The position numbers and the translations under genes were made by a program. A DNA stretch of 64,000 nt from NCBI GenBank assembly GCA_016703335.1, contig JADJCG010000001.1, forward strand, positions 477,815 through 541,814, given 5' to 3'. Below the pieces are notes generated by a model. That model saw only the letters and a program-made list of their open reading frames with translations, did no database searches and had not been told where the DNA came from. Positions 19,249-28,475 of this stretch are shown piece by piece; positions within the stretch are counted from its first letter, which is position 1; each line of letters begins with the position of its first letter. The stretch comes from Caulobacteraceae bacterium (GTDB taxonomy: Bacteria > Pseudomonadota > Alphaproteobacteria > Caulobacterales > Aquidulcibacteraceae).

Positions 19249-19284
19249 CGCCCCTCCCCTTGCGGGGAGGGGTTGGGGTGGGGT
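19249..19284. repeat. G-rich palindromic intergenic repeat
   Basis: CCCCTCCCC-TTGC-GGGGAGGGG hairpin followed by TTGGGGTGGGG. This kind of interspersed element is common between alphaproteobacterial genes. It lies in the aroK-aroB gap. Confidence 0.6.
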
Positions 19285-19341
19285 AACGGCGGCGCTGTTT
19301 CGAAGCTGCTGAGCTGGCGCCCCCATCCGTCGCGCTCCGCA

Positions 19342-19367
19342 CGACACCTTCCCCGCGAGGGGGAAGG
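19342..19367. repeat. REP-like palindromic repeat, copy 2
   Basis: Identical over 26 bases to the copy at 14630-14655, with the same CCTTCCCC/GGGGAAGG inverted repeat and a similar upstream flank (CGCGTCCGCGCGA versus CGCTCCGCACGA). It lies just after the aroK stop. Confidence 0.7.
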
Positions 19368-19383
19368 TTTGCTTTGTTGCGCA

Positions 19384-19989
19384 TCACGTCACCGCCTGCA
19401 GATGTTTGCGCAGCGCTATCAGAATTTGCGCGACAGCGCTGTTATGCGGCCCGCTGCCGGTTTCGATCGTGAGATCGGCTTCGGCGTAGATGGGGTAACG
19501 CTCGTCCATGAGGCGCTGCATCACGGCGCGTGGGTCGGCTTCTTTGAGGAGCGGACGGTGATCGCGTTTGGTGACGCGCTTCATCAGCACGTCGAGCGGG
19601 GCTTTCAGCCAGATCGAGATGGCGCGTTCTTTCATCAGTTCGCGCGTGCGCGGATCGATGAAGGCGCCGCCGCCGGTGGCGAGCACGTGTGGTTCGCCGT
19701 CGAGCAAGCGCGCGATGACTTGGCGCTCGCCGCGGCGGAATTCACACTCGCCGCGTTCAGCGAAGATGTCTTCGATGGACCGGCCCGCCGCCGCAACGAT
19801 CGCTTCGTCGGCGTCGGCGAACGGCAGCGCCAGCGCGTGCGCCAGACGGCGGCCGATCGTGGTCTTGCCTGCCCCCATGAGGCCGACAAGCGCCACAGTG
19901 CGGCCTGGCGCGATGCCCTCGGCCTGCCGACGCAGTTCGACAGCGGCGTCTATGCGCTCACCGACATCACTGCTTTCCGGCGGAACCAC
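19384..19989 (-). CDS. aroK: shikimate kinase AroK
   Basis: A 201-residue P-loop kinase that phosphorylates shikimate with ATP. Walker A GLMGAGKTT (residues 36-44), shikimate-binding DADEAIV and GGGAFID, and the lid KRDHRPLL are all present. About 25 extra N-terminal residues precede the core, as in several alphaproteobacterial AroK. The downstream gene is aroB, after a 145-base gap filled with palindromic repeats. Confidence 0.93.
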   Translation of the reverse strand: MVPPESSDVGERIDAAVELRRQAEGIAPGRTVALVGLMGAGKTTIGRRLAHALALPFADADEAIVAAAGRSIEDIFAERGECEFRRGERQVIARLLDGEPHVLATGGGAFIDPRTRELMKERAISIWLKAPLDVLMKRVTKRDHRPLLKEADPRAVMQRLMDERYPIYAEADLTIETGSGPHNSAVAQILIALRKHLQAVT

Positions 19990-20097
19990 GAATCACCTCA
20001 AAAGGTCCGAACAAGGTTAAGGCCGGACAAGACTAGAAACTCGCCACATTTTGAGGGCATTCTTGTCCGCTCGCAACGGGAGGGGCCAAACTAGGCG

Positions 20098-20286
20098 ATG
20101 TATAAGCGCAGACGCAGACGCTCTTCGTTCAGCAAGCCCGCGCCCGTTTGGGTGCAGCCAGCGCTGATCGGCGTTGGCGCCGTCGTTTTTGTGGGGCTGT
20201 TCGTGTTTTTCATTGGCCAATCGGACCGCCTCGCCCCCGCCCCTCAGCAGATCAGTGTCGAAGTGCAGGACGCCTTCAAGGAATGA
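20098..20286 (+). CDS. small single-pass membrane protein
   Basis: A 62-residue protein: basic N-terminus (MYKRRRRRSSFSK), one hydrophobic helix (about residues 21-42) and a short tail. The family is unknown. Its stop overlaps the next start (GAATGA), so it is probably the first gene of a short operon with the secreted protein downstream. It is divergent from aroK. Confidence 0.6.
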   Translation: MYKRRRRRSSFSKPAPVWVQPALIGVGAVVFVGLFVFFIGQSDRLAPAPQQISVEVQDAFKE

Positions 20287-21894
20287 CGAACATGGTTACT
20301 CGCTCTTTCGCGCTCGCGCTTACCGCAGGCGTGCTGCTCCCGGTGTGTGCTTATGCACAAGCGGGCCAAGAGCCTGCGCCGATGCAGGTGCAGCAGATCA
20401 GCGATCTCAACGTTTGGACGGTAGGCGCTCTGTCGCGTTCGAACGGTGCGTTGCCGGGCGATATTTGGAGTCGCTCCGATCCTGCGTTTCTCGCGCTGGC
20501 GTTTGATCGCTTGCCGGCCGTGTATGATTCACCGGCGGCTTTGGCGTTGGCGCGGCGCGTGCTGCTCTCAGGCGCCGATGCACCGCGCGGCGACGCTGAT
20601 GCAGCTGGACGCAGACGCTTCGAAGCGCTCGGCAAGATGGGCGCGGCTGATGAGCTTGCGACGATGGCCTCTGGTATCGGCGCGACCGATCCCGCCATTG
20701 CGCAATATGCGGCACAAGCTGAACTCGCGCGCGGACAACGCGCGCAAGCTTGCAACCGCGGACGCGGCGCCGAAGTCGGCGAACAAGTGTCGCCATTCTT
20801 GCTACGGCTACGCGCATACTGTGCGGCGGCGGCAGGCGACCGCGCTGCGGCGGATTTGGCGCTCGAACTCGCACGCACGCAGAACGCCGCAGACGCTTGG
20901 TACACCGGCGCAGTCGCGGCGGCCGCTGGCGCGCCCGGCGCCCGGCCACCGGCGGCGCGCTACGATAACTCGCTCGCTGTGCAGCTTTCGATCGCCGCCG
21001 GTCTGCGGCCCGGTCCCAACCCGCTGGCGAACTCTTCGACGCTGGCGCTTGTCGCGCTAGCCCGGAACGAGCAAGCGCCTCAGCCGCAACGCGCACAAGC
21101 CGCGGCCCTCGCCTTCCGCCGCGGCGTCATCAGCGCACAAGAAGCACGGACGATCCTGGCCGCGACGCCAGCGGAGATCACGCAAGCGCTGCCGCCGATC
21201 GTAGCGGCGCTGCGCCAAGTGACGGCGTCGCCCGGTTCGATGGAAGCTGCCACCGCAATTGCCGGCGTGTTGCGCGGCGCCACCGCGTATGCGGACTTCG
21301 CTGCAGCGTCGCGCTTCTTCAAAGCCGACATCGCTGCGCTGCAAAGCGCGCCGGATGCGGCGTCGGCCGTGTTGTTTGCGCGCGCCGCTTTGGCGTCAGG
21401 CGATGCACAATTGGGCGCGCGATTGGTCGCCAGCGCACGTCAAGCCGGCGCGGACGAAGCGGCTCTCGCACCTCTGGACGCGGCGCTCGTTGCCCTCTCA
21501 GGCGCGCGTAACGAGCAAGGCTCAATGGCGATGCAACGGCGCATCGATCGCGCAACCGCGCAGCAAGCGCGTGCGGCGGCGCGCGATGTAGCGATCCTTT
21601 CGGCGCTGGGTGCGCCGCTTGAGGGCAGCGTGCAAACCTTCATGCTCGCAAACGCACCGCAAAGGCGGCGCCCGCGCCGATAGCGGCGCGATGCTAGCGC
21701 TAGCGTCCGCGGTGGAGCGCGGAGCAATCGGCGAAGGCGCGCTGCTCGCGGTTGCGGCAATGGGCGAACGCGGCCCGGCGCGCCTCGACGCGGAGTCTGT
21801 TGAGCGAATTATTCGCGCGTTGCGCGGCTTGCGCTTGGAAGACGAAGCCCGCAGGATTGCGGCCGAAACAATACTTGCAGGCGCGCCGAGCTAA
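20283..21894 (+). CDS. secreted Ala-rich hypothetical protein, frameshifted near its end
   Basis: Begins at ATG 20283 with a cleavable signal peptide (SFALALTAGVLLPVCAYAQA). The mature protein is about 510 residues of Ala-rich helical repeats that look TPR/Sel1-like by composition. A shift near 21660 joins FMLANAPQ to ARADSGAMLALASAVERG and the end at 21894. A similar long Ala-rich gene lies between aroK and xerD in Caulobacter, as I recall, where it is labelled antifreeze glycopeptide polyprotein without functional support. It was extended upstream by about 45 codons of non-homologous sequence in the longest frame, which I reject. Confidence 0.6.
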
Positions 21895-21900
21895 GGGACC

Positions 21901-22167
21901 ATGGCCGACCAGATTACGTGCGCCCAGCATGGCCAGGGCGAAGCAACTTATGTCTGCGTGCACGTCTCGCAATCGCTGAAGGACGGCGTTCCGCGCGGAT
22001 TCCACTGGCACGTCGACGACAAGCAGAACTTCCAAGCCTTCTGCAATGTGTGCGACGCCATGGACGAACAGACCTGGGCGCGCACTGTCGGCAGCGTCAG
22101 CACCGCAATTTGCATCAAGTGCTTCCAAGCCGTGGCGGCGCTAAACGGCGAGACGCCGAAGCGCTAG
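21901..22167 (+). CDS. cysteine-rich hypothetical protein
   Basis: An 88-residue protein with four cysteine groups (ITCAQH, YVCVHV, CNVCD and CIKC) that could bind one or two zinc ions. No known domain is recognised. It starts at ATG 21901, six bases after the upstream stop, and ends before xerD. Confidence 0.6.
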   Translation: MADQITCAQHGQGEATYVCVHVSQSLKDGVPRGFHWHVDDKQNFQAFCNVCDAMDEQTWARTVGSVSTAICIKCFQAVAALNGETPKR

Positions 22168-22223
22168 AGTATCGGGTCGGCCCGGAGGCGGACATTCGTG
22201 CTGCCCTCTGCTACCTTTGTCTC

Positions 22224-23132
22224 GTGTCCGACTCAGCTCTGATCGAGTCATTTCTGGAAATGCTCTCCGCTGAGCGCGGGGCGCGTGCGAATACGTTGGA
22301 CGCGTACGCGCGTGATCTGGACGATGCGCGCGAGCATGTGCGGGGCGGATTGCGAGCGGCGCCGCCTGAGGCGATCGAGGCTTACGTCGCTGGGCTCACC
22401 AAGCGCGGGCTGGCCCCCGCGACGACGCGACGGCGGATTTCCGCACTCAAGCAATTCTATCGCTTCCTCCTGCAGGACAATATTCGCGGCGATGACCCGA
22501 CATCGCGCCTCGATCCGCCGAAGCGGGCGCGGTCGCTGCCTAAGACATTGTCGCTCGAAGACATCGAAGCGCTGATTGGCGCATCGGAGAATGCACGCGA
22601 TCGCGCAATCATCGAATTGCTCTACGGCGCCGGTTTGCGGGTGAGCGAGTTGGTGTCGCTGCCGATGCGTGCAGCGCCGCGCCCCGGCCAAGATCACATG
22701 ATCATCGAAGGCAAGGGCGGCAAAGAGCGTTTGGTTGCGCTTGGCGGACCAGCGCTTGAAGCATTGGCCGCGCATGTCGTGGCGCGTGAGGCGTTGCTGC
22801 CGAAAGTGGAGGCGCAGCGCGAGAAGGCGCAGCGTTGGTTGTTCCCTTCCACGAACGCGGCAGACGGCAAACTCACGCGCCGGCGCGTGGCGCAAATATT
22901 GGAAACTGCTGCGGCCAAGGCGGGCATCGACCCGACACGGGTTTCGCCGCACGTCCTCCGGCACGCGTTTGCGACGCATTTGGTTGAGGGCGGCGCCGAC
23001 CTACGTACAGTGCAGACGCTTCTGGGCCACGCTGACATCGCGACGACGCAAATCTACACCCACGTGGCCGAGGGGCGCTTGAAGACGATTGTTGAGACCA
23101 AGCACCCGTTGGCGAAGAAGCCGAAGCCTTGA
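22224..23132 (+). CDS. xerD: tyrosine recombinase XerD
   Basis: Resolves chromosome dimers with XerC at dif under FtsK control. Start GTG 22224 gives 302 residues. The N-terminal SAM-like core-binding domain (about 1-90) is followed by the catalytic domain with Arg139 (GLRVSEL), Lys164, His243/Arg246 (HVLRHAFATHL), His269 (LGHADI) and the nucleophile Tyr278 (QIYTHV). All six catalytic positions are present. An upstream in-frame extension is not family-like. Confidence 0.9.
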   Translation: MSDSALIESFLEMLSAERGARANTLDAYARDLDDAREHVRGGLRAAPPEAIEAYVAGLTKRGLAPATTRRRISALKQFYRFLLQDNIRGDDPTSRLDPPKRARSLPKTLSLEDIEALIGASENARDRAIIELLYGAGLRVSELVSLPMRAAPRPGQDHMIIEGKGGKERLVALGGPALEALAAHVVAREALLPKVEAQREKAQRWLFPSTNAADGKLTRRRVAQILETAAAKAGIDPTRVSPHVLRHAFATHLVEGGADLRTVQTLLGHADIATTQIYTHVAEGRLKTIVETKHPLAKKPKP

Positions 23133-23150
23133 ACAAGAGATGAGCAGACG

Positions 23151-23528
23151 ATGACCACCACGCCCCTTCCCCCATCGGAACCAGGCCGCACCTCAGCTTT
23201 CCTCGTTTACGTGCTCTTCCTGCTCAGCATCCCCAGCGCGGCGATCTTTGCGCTGCTCGGCGTCATCATTGCGCTTGCGGCACGTGACGGCGCTGGGCCG
23301 CTGGCGCGGTCGCATTTGGACTATCAGATCCGCACCTGGTTCACCTCGTTCTGGTGGACTATCGGCTTTCTGCTGCTCGCCGGATTGGGCGTGCTCACGG
23401 CCTGGCTGTTTGGCTTTGGGTTCCTGCTGATGGGCGCAGCCGCGTTGGGCGGGTTCATCCTGTTCCTATGGTTTACGATCGTCAGTTTCTTTGGGCTTTT
23501 GGCGCTGTTGGACAACCGGCCGAAGTAG
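23151..23528 (+). CDS. DUF4870-like membrane protein
   Basis: A 125-residue protein with three to four transmembrane helices. The pattern ARSHLDYQIRTWFTSFWW is typical of DUF4870/Tic20-like proteins. The function is unknown. It starts 18 bases after xerD, and is probably cotranscribed. Confidence 0.75.
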   Translation: MTTTPLPPSEPGRTSAFLVYVLFLLSIPSAAIFALLGVIIALAARDGAGPLARSHLDYQIRTWFTSFWWTIGFLLLAGLGVLTAWLFGFGFLLMGAAALGGFILFLWFTIVSFFGLLALLDNRPK

Positions 23529-23628
23529 TCACAGGCGTGTTACACTCTTGAAAACTTGCCCAGGCTCGTGTGACTTAGGGGTGAGGGATCAGCGGGATAG
23601 GTTCCCGCCGAGCAGGCGAGTGAGATTT

Positions 23629-24498
23629 ATGAAGAGATACGTTTTGGCGGCCGTGCTGTTCGCGGCTGTAGCGACACCGGCGTCCGCTTACACCTCGTAC
23701 ATTAAGCCGGAAGCGTTTTGGGTTGTTGAGCCGACGGTTGAAGTCGAAGGCTCGTACGCAACCTCGTTCTTCACGCCGGGCATCGCACTTGGCGACAGCC
23801 TGAGCGTCATCAATCCAGAAGGCCAACGCGTTTCGGCGGACCGCATCGCGGTGACGCCGGGCGGTACAACCGAGCTGCAAGCTGAACTCGCACGCGGCGG
23901 CACCTATCGCATCTCAACCGGTGAAGTGACCGGCCAAGTTGCCAACCTCGTCGGCGAGAACGGCCAGTGGCGCGTGCTTGGCGCCGGCGAAACGCCGCCA
24001 GCCGATGCACAGACGACGACGCTGCAAACGGTCACTGTCGCCGACACGTACGTCACGCGCGGCACCGCCAACCGCACGGCCGTCGATCAGAATATCGGCC
24101 GCTTGGCGCTCCACCCTGTGACGCACCCGAACCAAGTGCTGGTGAGCCAAGGCTTCCAAGTTCAGTTGCTTTTCGATGGCGCGCCGATGGCCAATAGCGC
24201 TGTCGTCCTCTACGCGGCAGGCGATCCGGAAACGAAGCTCGACCGCTATGTCGTCACCGACGCCGCTGGCAACGCGACCTTCACGTTCGACGCACCGGGC
24301 CAATACATCATCGCCGCGCGTCACCGCGCTGACATGCCGGCGGGTTCGGCGGCAGCAGTCGGCAGCTACACGACGACGCTGACCTTCGAAGCGGTGTCTG
24401 AGCTCCATGCGGAAACTGAAATCCGCGAAGTGCAAGCTGAACCGCAGCGTCCAAACCGCGCGCGTACGCCCGCTCGCCGCCGCGTCGGCCGCCAATAG
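23629..24498 (+). CDS. DUF4198-like periplasmic protein
   Basis: Starts at ATG 23629 with signal peptide MKRYVLAAVLFAAVATPASA. The 289-residue protein opens with an aromatic YIKPEAFWV motif and contains an immunoglobulin-like domain (QVQLLFDGAPM and TDAAGNATFTFDAPGQY), as in DUF4198 proteins found with metal uptake systems. The C-terminus is Arg/Pro-rich. It is followed by a strong terminator. Confidence 0.75.
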   Translation: MKRYVLAAVLFAAVATPASAYTSYIKPEAFWVVEPTVEVEGSYATSFFTPGIALGDSLSVINPEGQRVSADRIAVTPGGTTELQAELARGGTYRISTGEVTGQVANLVGENGQWRVLGAGETPPADAQTTTLQTVTVADTYVTRGTANRTAVDQNIGRLALHPVTHPNQVLVSQGFQVQLLFDGAPMANSAVVLYAAGDPETKLDRYVVTDAAGNATFTFDAPGQYIIAARHRADMPAGSAAAVGSYTTTLTFEAVSELHAETEIREVQAEPQRPNRARTPARRRVGRQ

Positions 24499-24523
24499 GT
24501 TCGCTAGTCTCCAATAAATGAAG

Positions 24524-24555
24524 CGGCCCCGGTGCGAACCGGGGCCGTTTTGTTT
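24524..24555 (+). terminator. rho-independent terminator
   Basis: A perfect 10-bp stem CGGCCCCGGT / ACCGGGGCCG with loop GCGA, followed by TTTTGTTT. It ends the DUF4198-like transcript and lies between convergent genes. Confidence 0.9.
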
Positions 24556-24559
24556 GAGA

Positions 24560-25048
24560 CTACTGCATATCGACTTTGCGCTGATCGCCCATGAGCGGCG
24601 GCGCGGAGGTGGCGGCGGCGACCACCATGGCGAAGGTCGCGACGATACCGTGCGGTCCTTCCCAAAACTGCGCGTCTTCGGGTGTTACTTCGATGGCGCG
24701 GACAAGCGGATCATCGGCGCTGCTCCACCAAGCCTCGGCCGCCGCATCCCAAAGTTCGCGAATGAGTTCTCGGTCGTTCGTCACGCGGGCGCGGCCGCTG
24801 ACGGCCAAGAATTTGCCGCCGCCAGGTTCGGCGAAACTCAAGCACACATGATTGTCCTGCTCGACCTGCTCGTCCTTGTGGCCACGCTCGTCGGTAAGGA
24901 AATAGATCACGTGGCGATCTTTGCGCGGCTTGGCGCCCATTGGGCGGGCGCGTAGACGGTCCCCGTCTTTCGACGTGAACATGCAGACGCCGATCTTTTC
25001 CATCAGCTTCCAAACACGATCGAGATCATGTGGGTCGGGCGCGGACAT
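24560..25048 (-). CDS. pyridoxamine-phosphate oxidase-like FMN-binding protein (general stress protein 26 type)
   Basis: A 162-residue split-barrel flavin protein. ARPMGAKPRKDRHVIYFLTD and CLSFAEPGGGKFLAVSGRA are typical of the general stress protein 26 subgroup, which binds FMN and is not a true PNP oxidase. The role in the cell is inferred only. Its start is at 25048, divergent from nothing nearby. Confidence 0.85.
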   Translation of the reverse strand: MSAPDPHDLDRVWKLMEKIGVCMFTSKDGDRLRARPMGAKPRKDRHVIYFLTDERGHKDEQVEQDNHVCLSFAEPGGGKFLAVSGRARVTNDRELIRELWDAAAEAWWSSADDPLVRAIEVTPEDAQFWEGPHGIVATFAMVVAAATSAPPLMGDQRKVDMQ

Positions 25049-25097
25049 TTAGGCTCTCCGTTCTACGCCCACGAAACGTCGCGGCGCGAGCTAATGG

Positions 25098-25187
25098 TCA
25101 TGACGACGAAACCGCCCATAAAATCGCGACCGTGCCGTAGAGGATCGCCGGGAACGGCAGAGGTGGAATAGCGCGCAACCAACCCAT
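25098..25187 (-). CDS. possible small membrane peptide
   Basis: A 29-codon frame MGWLRAIPPLPFPAILYGTV followed by a hydrophobic end. A neighbouring frame continues with MGGFVVMTISSRRDVSWA, so an indel may hide about 12 more residues. No clear ribosome site. Reported as a candidate only. Confidence 0.25.
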   Translation of the reverse strand: MGWLRAIPPLPFPAILYGTVAILWAVSSS

Positions 25188-25232
25188 GGGAACACAACGC
25201 GCCTGCCGCGTTCCGGTTTCAGCGCCTTGGCG

Positions 25233-26452
25233 CTAGCTCTGAGCGGCCACGCGCTCCGCTTGGCGCAAAGCGCGCAACAGATTGCCGCCCGCGAGCTTGG
25301 CGAGGTCGGCATCGCTCCAGCCGCGACGCATGAGTTCGACGAAGAGCGCAGGATAATCTTCAACGCCGTCCAAGCCGCGCGGCAGGAACGGCACGCCGTC
25401 GAAATCCGACCCGATGCCGACATTGTCGTGACCGGCGACTTGCGCGATGTGCTCAATGTGATCGGCAATCACGCTGAGTTCGATCTCGGGCCGCGGATTG
25501 GCGCTCGTCCACGCCGCCAGCGCCTCAGTGACCGCCGTCGGGGCGCCAGGATTGAGCGCCTTCAGACGAGCCTCCTCCGCCGAGCGGCGCGCACCCCATT
25601 GCCAGACTTCGTTCGAAGTGAACGCCGGAAAGAAGTTCACCATCACGACGCCGCCATTTGCGTGGACGAGCTGCAGCATGTCGTCCGGCACATTGCGCGG
25701 ATGTGGCGTGAGCGCGTACGCGGATGAGTGCGAGAAAATCACGGACGCCGTGCTGACGCGCAATGCGTCACGCATGGAGTCCGCCGAAACGTGGCTGAGA
25801 TCGACGAGCATGCCGATGCGGTTCATTTCGCGCACGACGTCTTCGCCGAACGGCGAGAGCCCGCCATGGACGGGCGCATCGGTTGCGCTATCGACCCATG
25901 ACGTCGTCTTTGAATGGCAGAGCGTCATGTAGAGGACGCCCTCGGCGCGGAAGTCGCGGAGCATGGCGAGATTGTTGTTGATCGCCTCGCCGCCCTCCAT
26001 GCCGAACATCGAAGCGATGCGGCCAGCGCGATGGATGCGGACGATGTCGTCGGCCGATTGCGCGAACTCGAACACGCGCGGATAGCGGCGGATGATCTGG
26101 CGGACAGTGTCGATCTGCACGTGAACGGCTTGCGCGGACTCCGCGCCTTGCAGCTCCGCCGGGACATAGACTGACCAAAACTGCGCGCCGACACGACCTT
26201 GGCGCAGGCGCGGGATATCGGTGTGCAGCGGGAATGACAGCGTGCGCGTATCGGCGTTGAGATCAACGCGCGATTGATCGCTGCCGTAATTGTCGTGGAT
26301 CTCTTCAGCGAGATCGTTGTGACCGTCGATCAGCGGCGTGCTACGGAGGATTCGGTCAACGCGGGCGAGTTCGGCGCGCGTTGGCGCTTGCGCGAAAGCA
26401 GTGCCGGCGCGGCCAGCGCCAGGACAAATGCCGCAATGGCTGCCGTTTTCAT
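25233..26452 (-). CDS. membrane dipeptidase (peptidase M19), frameshifted in the signal peptide
   Basis: Hydrolyses dipeptides (renal-dipeptidase family) in the periplasm. The catalytic domain has the first metal site DGHNDLAEEI, then MEGGEAI, LVDLSHVSADSM and SHSSAYAL, then GIGSDFDGVPFLP. The signal peptide MKTAAIAAFVLALAAPAL at ATG 26452 is one base out of frame with the body (AFAQAPTRAELARVDR), so a shift near 26400 is needed. Without correction the frame starts at 26480 with a spurious leader. Confidence 0.87.
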
Positions 26453-26464
26453 CGAAATTTCCCC

Positions 26465-27052
26465 TCAGCCGCCAAACCAACCCGGCCCGTCATCGCGGAA
26501 CCAGCCTACGATCGACAAGCGTGGCACTGGCGCAAACGCAGAGACTGCAGACACGCTGTGCAGCCGCAAGCCGTCGAACACGGTCAGCGTATTGAAGCGC
26601 GGCAGGTACGCCCGCGAGATGTCTTTCTTATCGTCAACGAACATCAGCAGGCCGCCCCAATCCGGCTCCCACTGACGCGTGAAGCCGATCGTGTACGCAG
26701 CACGGCGCTCAAGCTTTTGGCCATCGTCGATGTGGCGCGTGAGGAAGTTGCCGGGACGATAGTTGCTGGCTTGCGCGTCGGTCTTCACCAGCCCCGGGCA
26801 ATTGATGATCTCGCGCGCGATCGAAAGCACGGTCGGCGAGTTCATCATCAACGTGATGTCGTGGATCGGATGGTTCGGATCCCATCGCGAGAGCGCCGCT
26901 TGGATCATCGGATATGTAAGATACGCATATCCAAAGTTTTCGGCCGCGCGTTTGCGAATGCCCGCTTCCAGCGCGGCGCGCTCCTCGGCGCTCATCGCCC
27001 GCATCTGCTCGGTTGTGAGTATGACGTTTTTCTTGCTGTCGTCTTGGCACAC
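26465..27052 (-). CDS. 2OG-Fe(II) oxygenase (prolyl 4-hydroxylase type), N-terminally incomplete
   Basis: Jelly-roll dioxygenase using Fe(II), O2 and 2-oxoglutarate. The Fe ligands are His/Asp in TRHIDDGQ and the distal His in LHSVSAVSAF, with a 2OG arginine after it (PRLSIVGW). The usual first 35-45 residues, ending at TPWRLV in relatives, are cut off by a stop about 30 bases upstream. The listed start is GTG 27052. The gene is either truncated or frameshifted at the 5' end; the substrate is unknown. Confidence 0.75.
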   Translation of the reverse strand: MCQDDSKKNVILTTEQMRAMSAEERAALEAGIRKRAAENFGYAYLTYPMIQAALSRWDPNHPIHDITLMMNSPTVLSIAREIINCPGLVKTDAQASNYRPGNFLTRHIDDGQKLERRAAYTIGFTRQWEPDWGGLLMFVDDKKDISRAYLPRFNTLTVFDGLRLHSVSAVSAFAPVPRLSIVGWFRDDGPGWFGG

Positions 27053-27115
27053 CAGGCGCCACGGCGTGACCGAGGAGCTTAAAGTTCACGACGGCAATGC
27101 GTACTGGGTGAAGCG

Positions 27116-27205
27116 CTAAGCCATCGCGGGCGAGAGCAGCACGGCGGCGGCGAAATACACCACCGTCACGACGACTAGGCTGAAGAGATATTTCTGCACT
27201 TTCAT
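27116..27205 (-). CDS. possible small membrane protein
   Basis: A 29-codon frame MKVQKYLFSLVVVTVVYFAA ending LLSPAMA, with GGTGGGACGT ahead of the ATG. It looks like a single helix, or an orphan signal peptide ending in an AxA site. No homologue is recalled. Confidence 0.35.
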   Translation of the reverse strand: MKVQKYLFSLVVVTVVYFAAAVLLSPAMA

Positions 27206-27278
27206 ACGTCCCACCATTGTTAGAGAACGCATGTGGGAATGGTGACGGCGAGCGAGTGTGACGCGGGTTACGCGGCGC

Positions 27279-28331
27279 TCAGAGCCCGTAAGCCGCCTTC
27301 ATCTCTGGCTCTTTGCTGGCGACGAGACGCGCCAGATCGACGATCACCTTCGCTTGCTTCCACGTCGCGTCGTCGAGCATTTTGCCATCGACCAGCGCGA
27401 CGCCCGTGCCATCCGGCATCGCGTCGATCATGCGTTTGGCGAGCTTCACTTCTTCAACGTCCGGTGTGAAAACACGCTTGGCGATCGCAACTTGTGACGG
27501 GTGCAGCGTCCAGGCGCCGACGCAGCCCATGAGATAGGCGTTGCGGAATTGTTGTTCGCAGGCGGCTTCATCGGCGAAGTCGCCGAACGGGCCGTACATC
27601 GGTTTAATGCCGTGCATGACGCAGGCGTCGACCATGCGCGCGAAGGTGTAGTGCCAGAGATCTTGTTGCGCGCCTTGCCGCTCGGGTTGGCCTTGCACCG
27701 GATCGCTGATGACTTTGTAGTCGGGGTGGCCGCCGCCGACGCGGGTGGTTTTCATTTTGCGCGAAGCTGCAAGATCGGCTGGGCCGAGACAGATGCCGTG
27801 CATGCGCGGCGACGCGCCGGCAATAGCTTCGACGTTAGCGACACCTTGTGCGGTTTCTAGAATGGCGTGGAGCATGATCGGCCGCTTTACGTTGTGCTTG
27901 GCTTCAAGCAGCGCGAGCAGCTGATCCATGTAGTGGATGTCCCAAGGCCCCTCCACTTTCGGGACCATAATGACGTCGAGCTGGTTGCCAATATTGGCGA
28001 CGAGTTCGGTGACGTCATCGAGATGCCAAGGCGAATTCAGCGCATTGATGCGCGACCAATAGCCGACACCAGCGCTCGCGAAATCGAAGCTCTTGCCCAT
28101 CTCGATCGCGCCAGCGCGCGCAGCCTCCTTGGCGTCGGCCGGGATCGCGTCTTCGAGATTGGCGAGGATGACGTCGACGGTCTTGGCCATCTCGCCGACG
28201 CGGTTACGCAGCTTCTCGTTATGCGCCGGCACGAAGTGGATCATGCGCTCAAGATTGACCGGCAGCTCGCGGAGCGGTGCCGGTGCGCCGCTCGCCAGAG
28301 TCGCGAAAAATTGGCGGGGCGGCTTGGTCAC
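27279..28331 (-). CDS. CoA-ester lyase, HpcH/HpaI aldolase (citrate lyase beta/malyl-CoA lyase) family
   Basis: A 350-residue TIM-barrel lyase. Metal and substrate motifs: ILANLEDAIPADAK near residue 56, IMVPKVEG, ILETAQGVANVEAI, and GICLGPADLAAS, followed by the C-terminal region AWTLHPSQVAIAKRVF. It likely cleaves or forms a malyl-CoA type thioester. The exact substrate (L-malyl-, methylmalyl- or citramalyl-CoA) is not determined by what I can see. It is divergent from accA. Confidence 0.82.
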   Translation of the reverse strand: MTKPPRQFFATLASGAPAPLRELPVNLERMIHFVPAHNEKLRNRVGEMAKTVDVILANLEDAIPADAKEAARAGAIEMGKSFDFASAGVGYWSRINALNSPWHLDDVTELVANIGNQLDVIMVPKVEGPWDIHYMDQLLALLEAKHNVKRPIMLHAILETAQGVANVEAIAGASPRMHGICLGPADLAASRKMKTTRVGGGHPDYKVISDPVQGQPERQGAQQDLWHYTFARMVDACVMHGIKPMYGPFGDFADEAACEQQFRNAYLMGCVGAWTLHPSQVAIAKRVFTPDVEEVKLAKRMIDAMPDGTGVALVDGKMLDDATWKQAKVIVDLARLVASKEPEMKAAYGL

Positions 28332-28475
28332 GTGGCTTGATCCTGTTCTGTTCGCGCCCGCAGCATGAAGCGAGCCGCAATCGGGCGCAATCCTGGTATC
28401 CGAGGTGGCGCTTTACCTTGATGGAAGGCTCTGGGCGGGTATTGTCCGCCCCTCTTTGGGTCCGGGCACAGGCTT

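Noticed and set aside
20148..20282. Upstream extension of the Ala-rich secreted protein
   Set aside because: Reads antisense-like Arg-rich sequence over the small membrane gene; the signal peptide at 20283 is the natural start.
22224..23132. xerD as an island integrase
   Set aside because: Its sequence and core-gene neighbours are those of the housekeeping XerD, with no att sites or cargo nearby.
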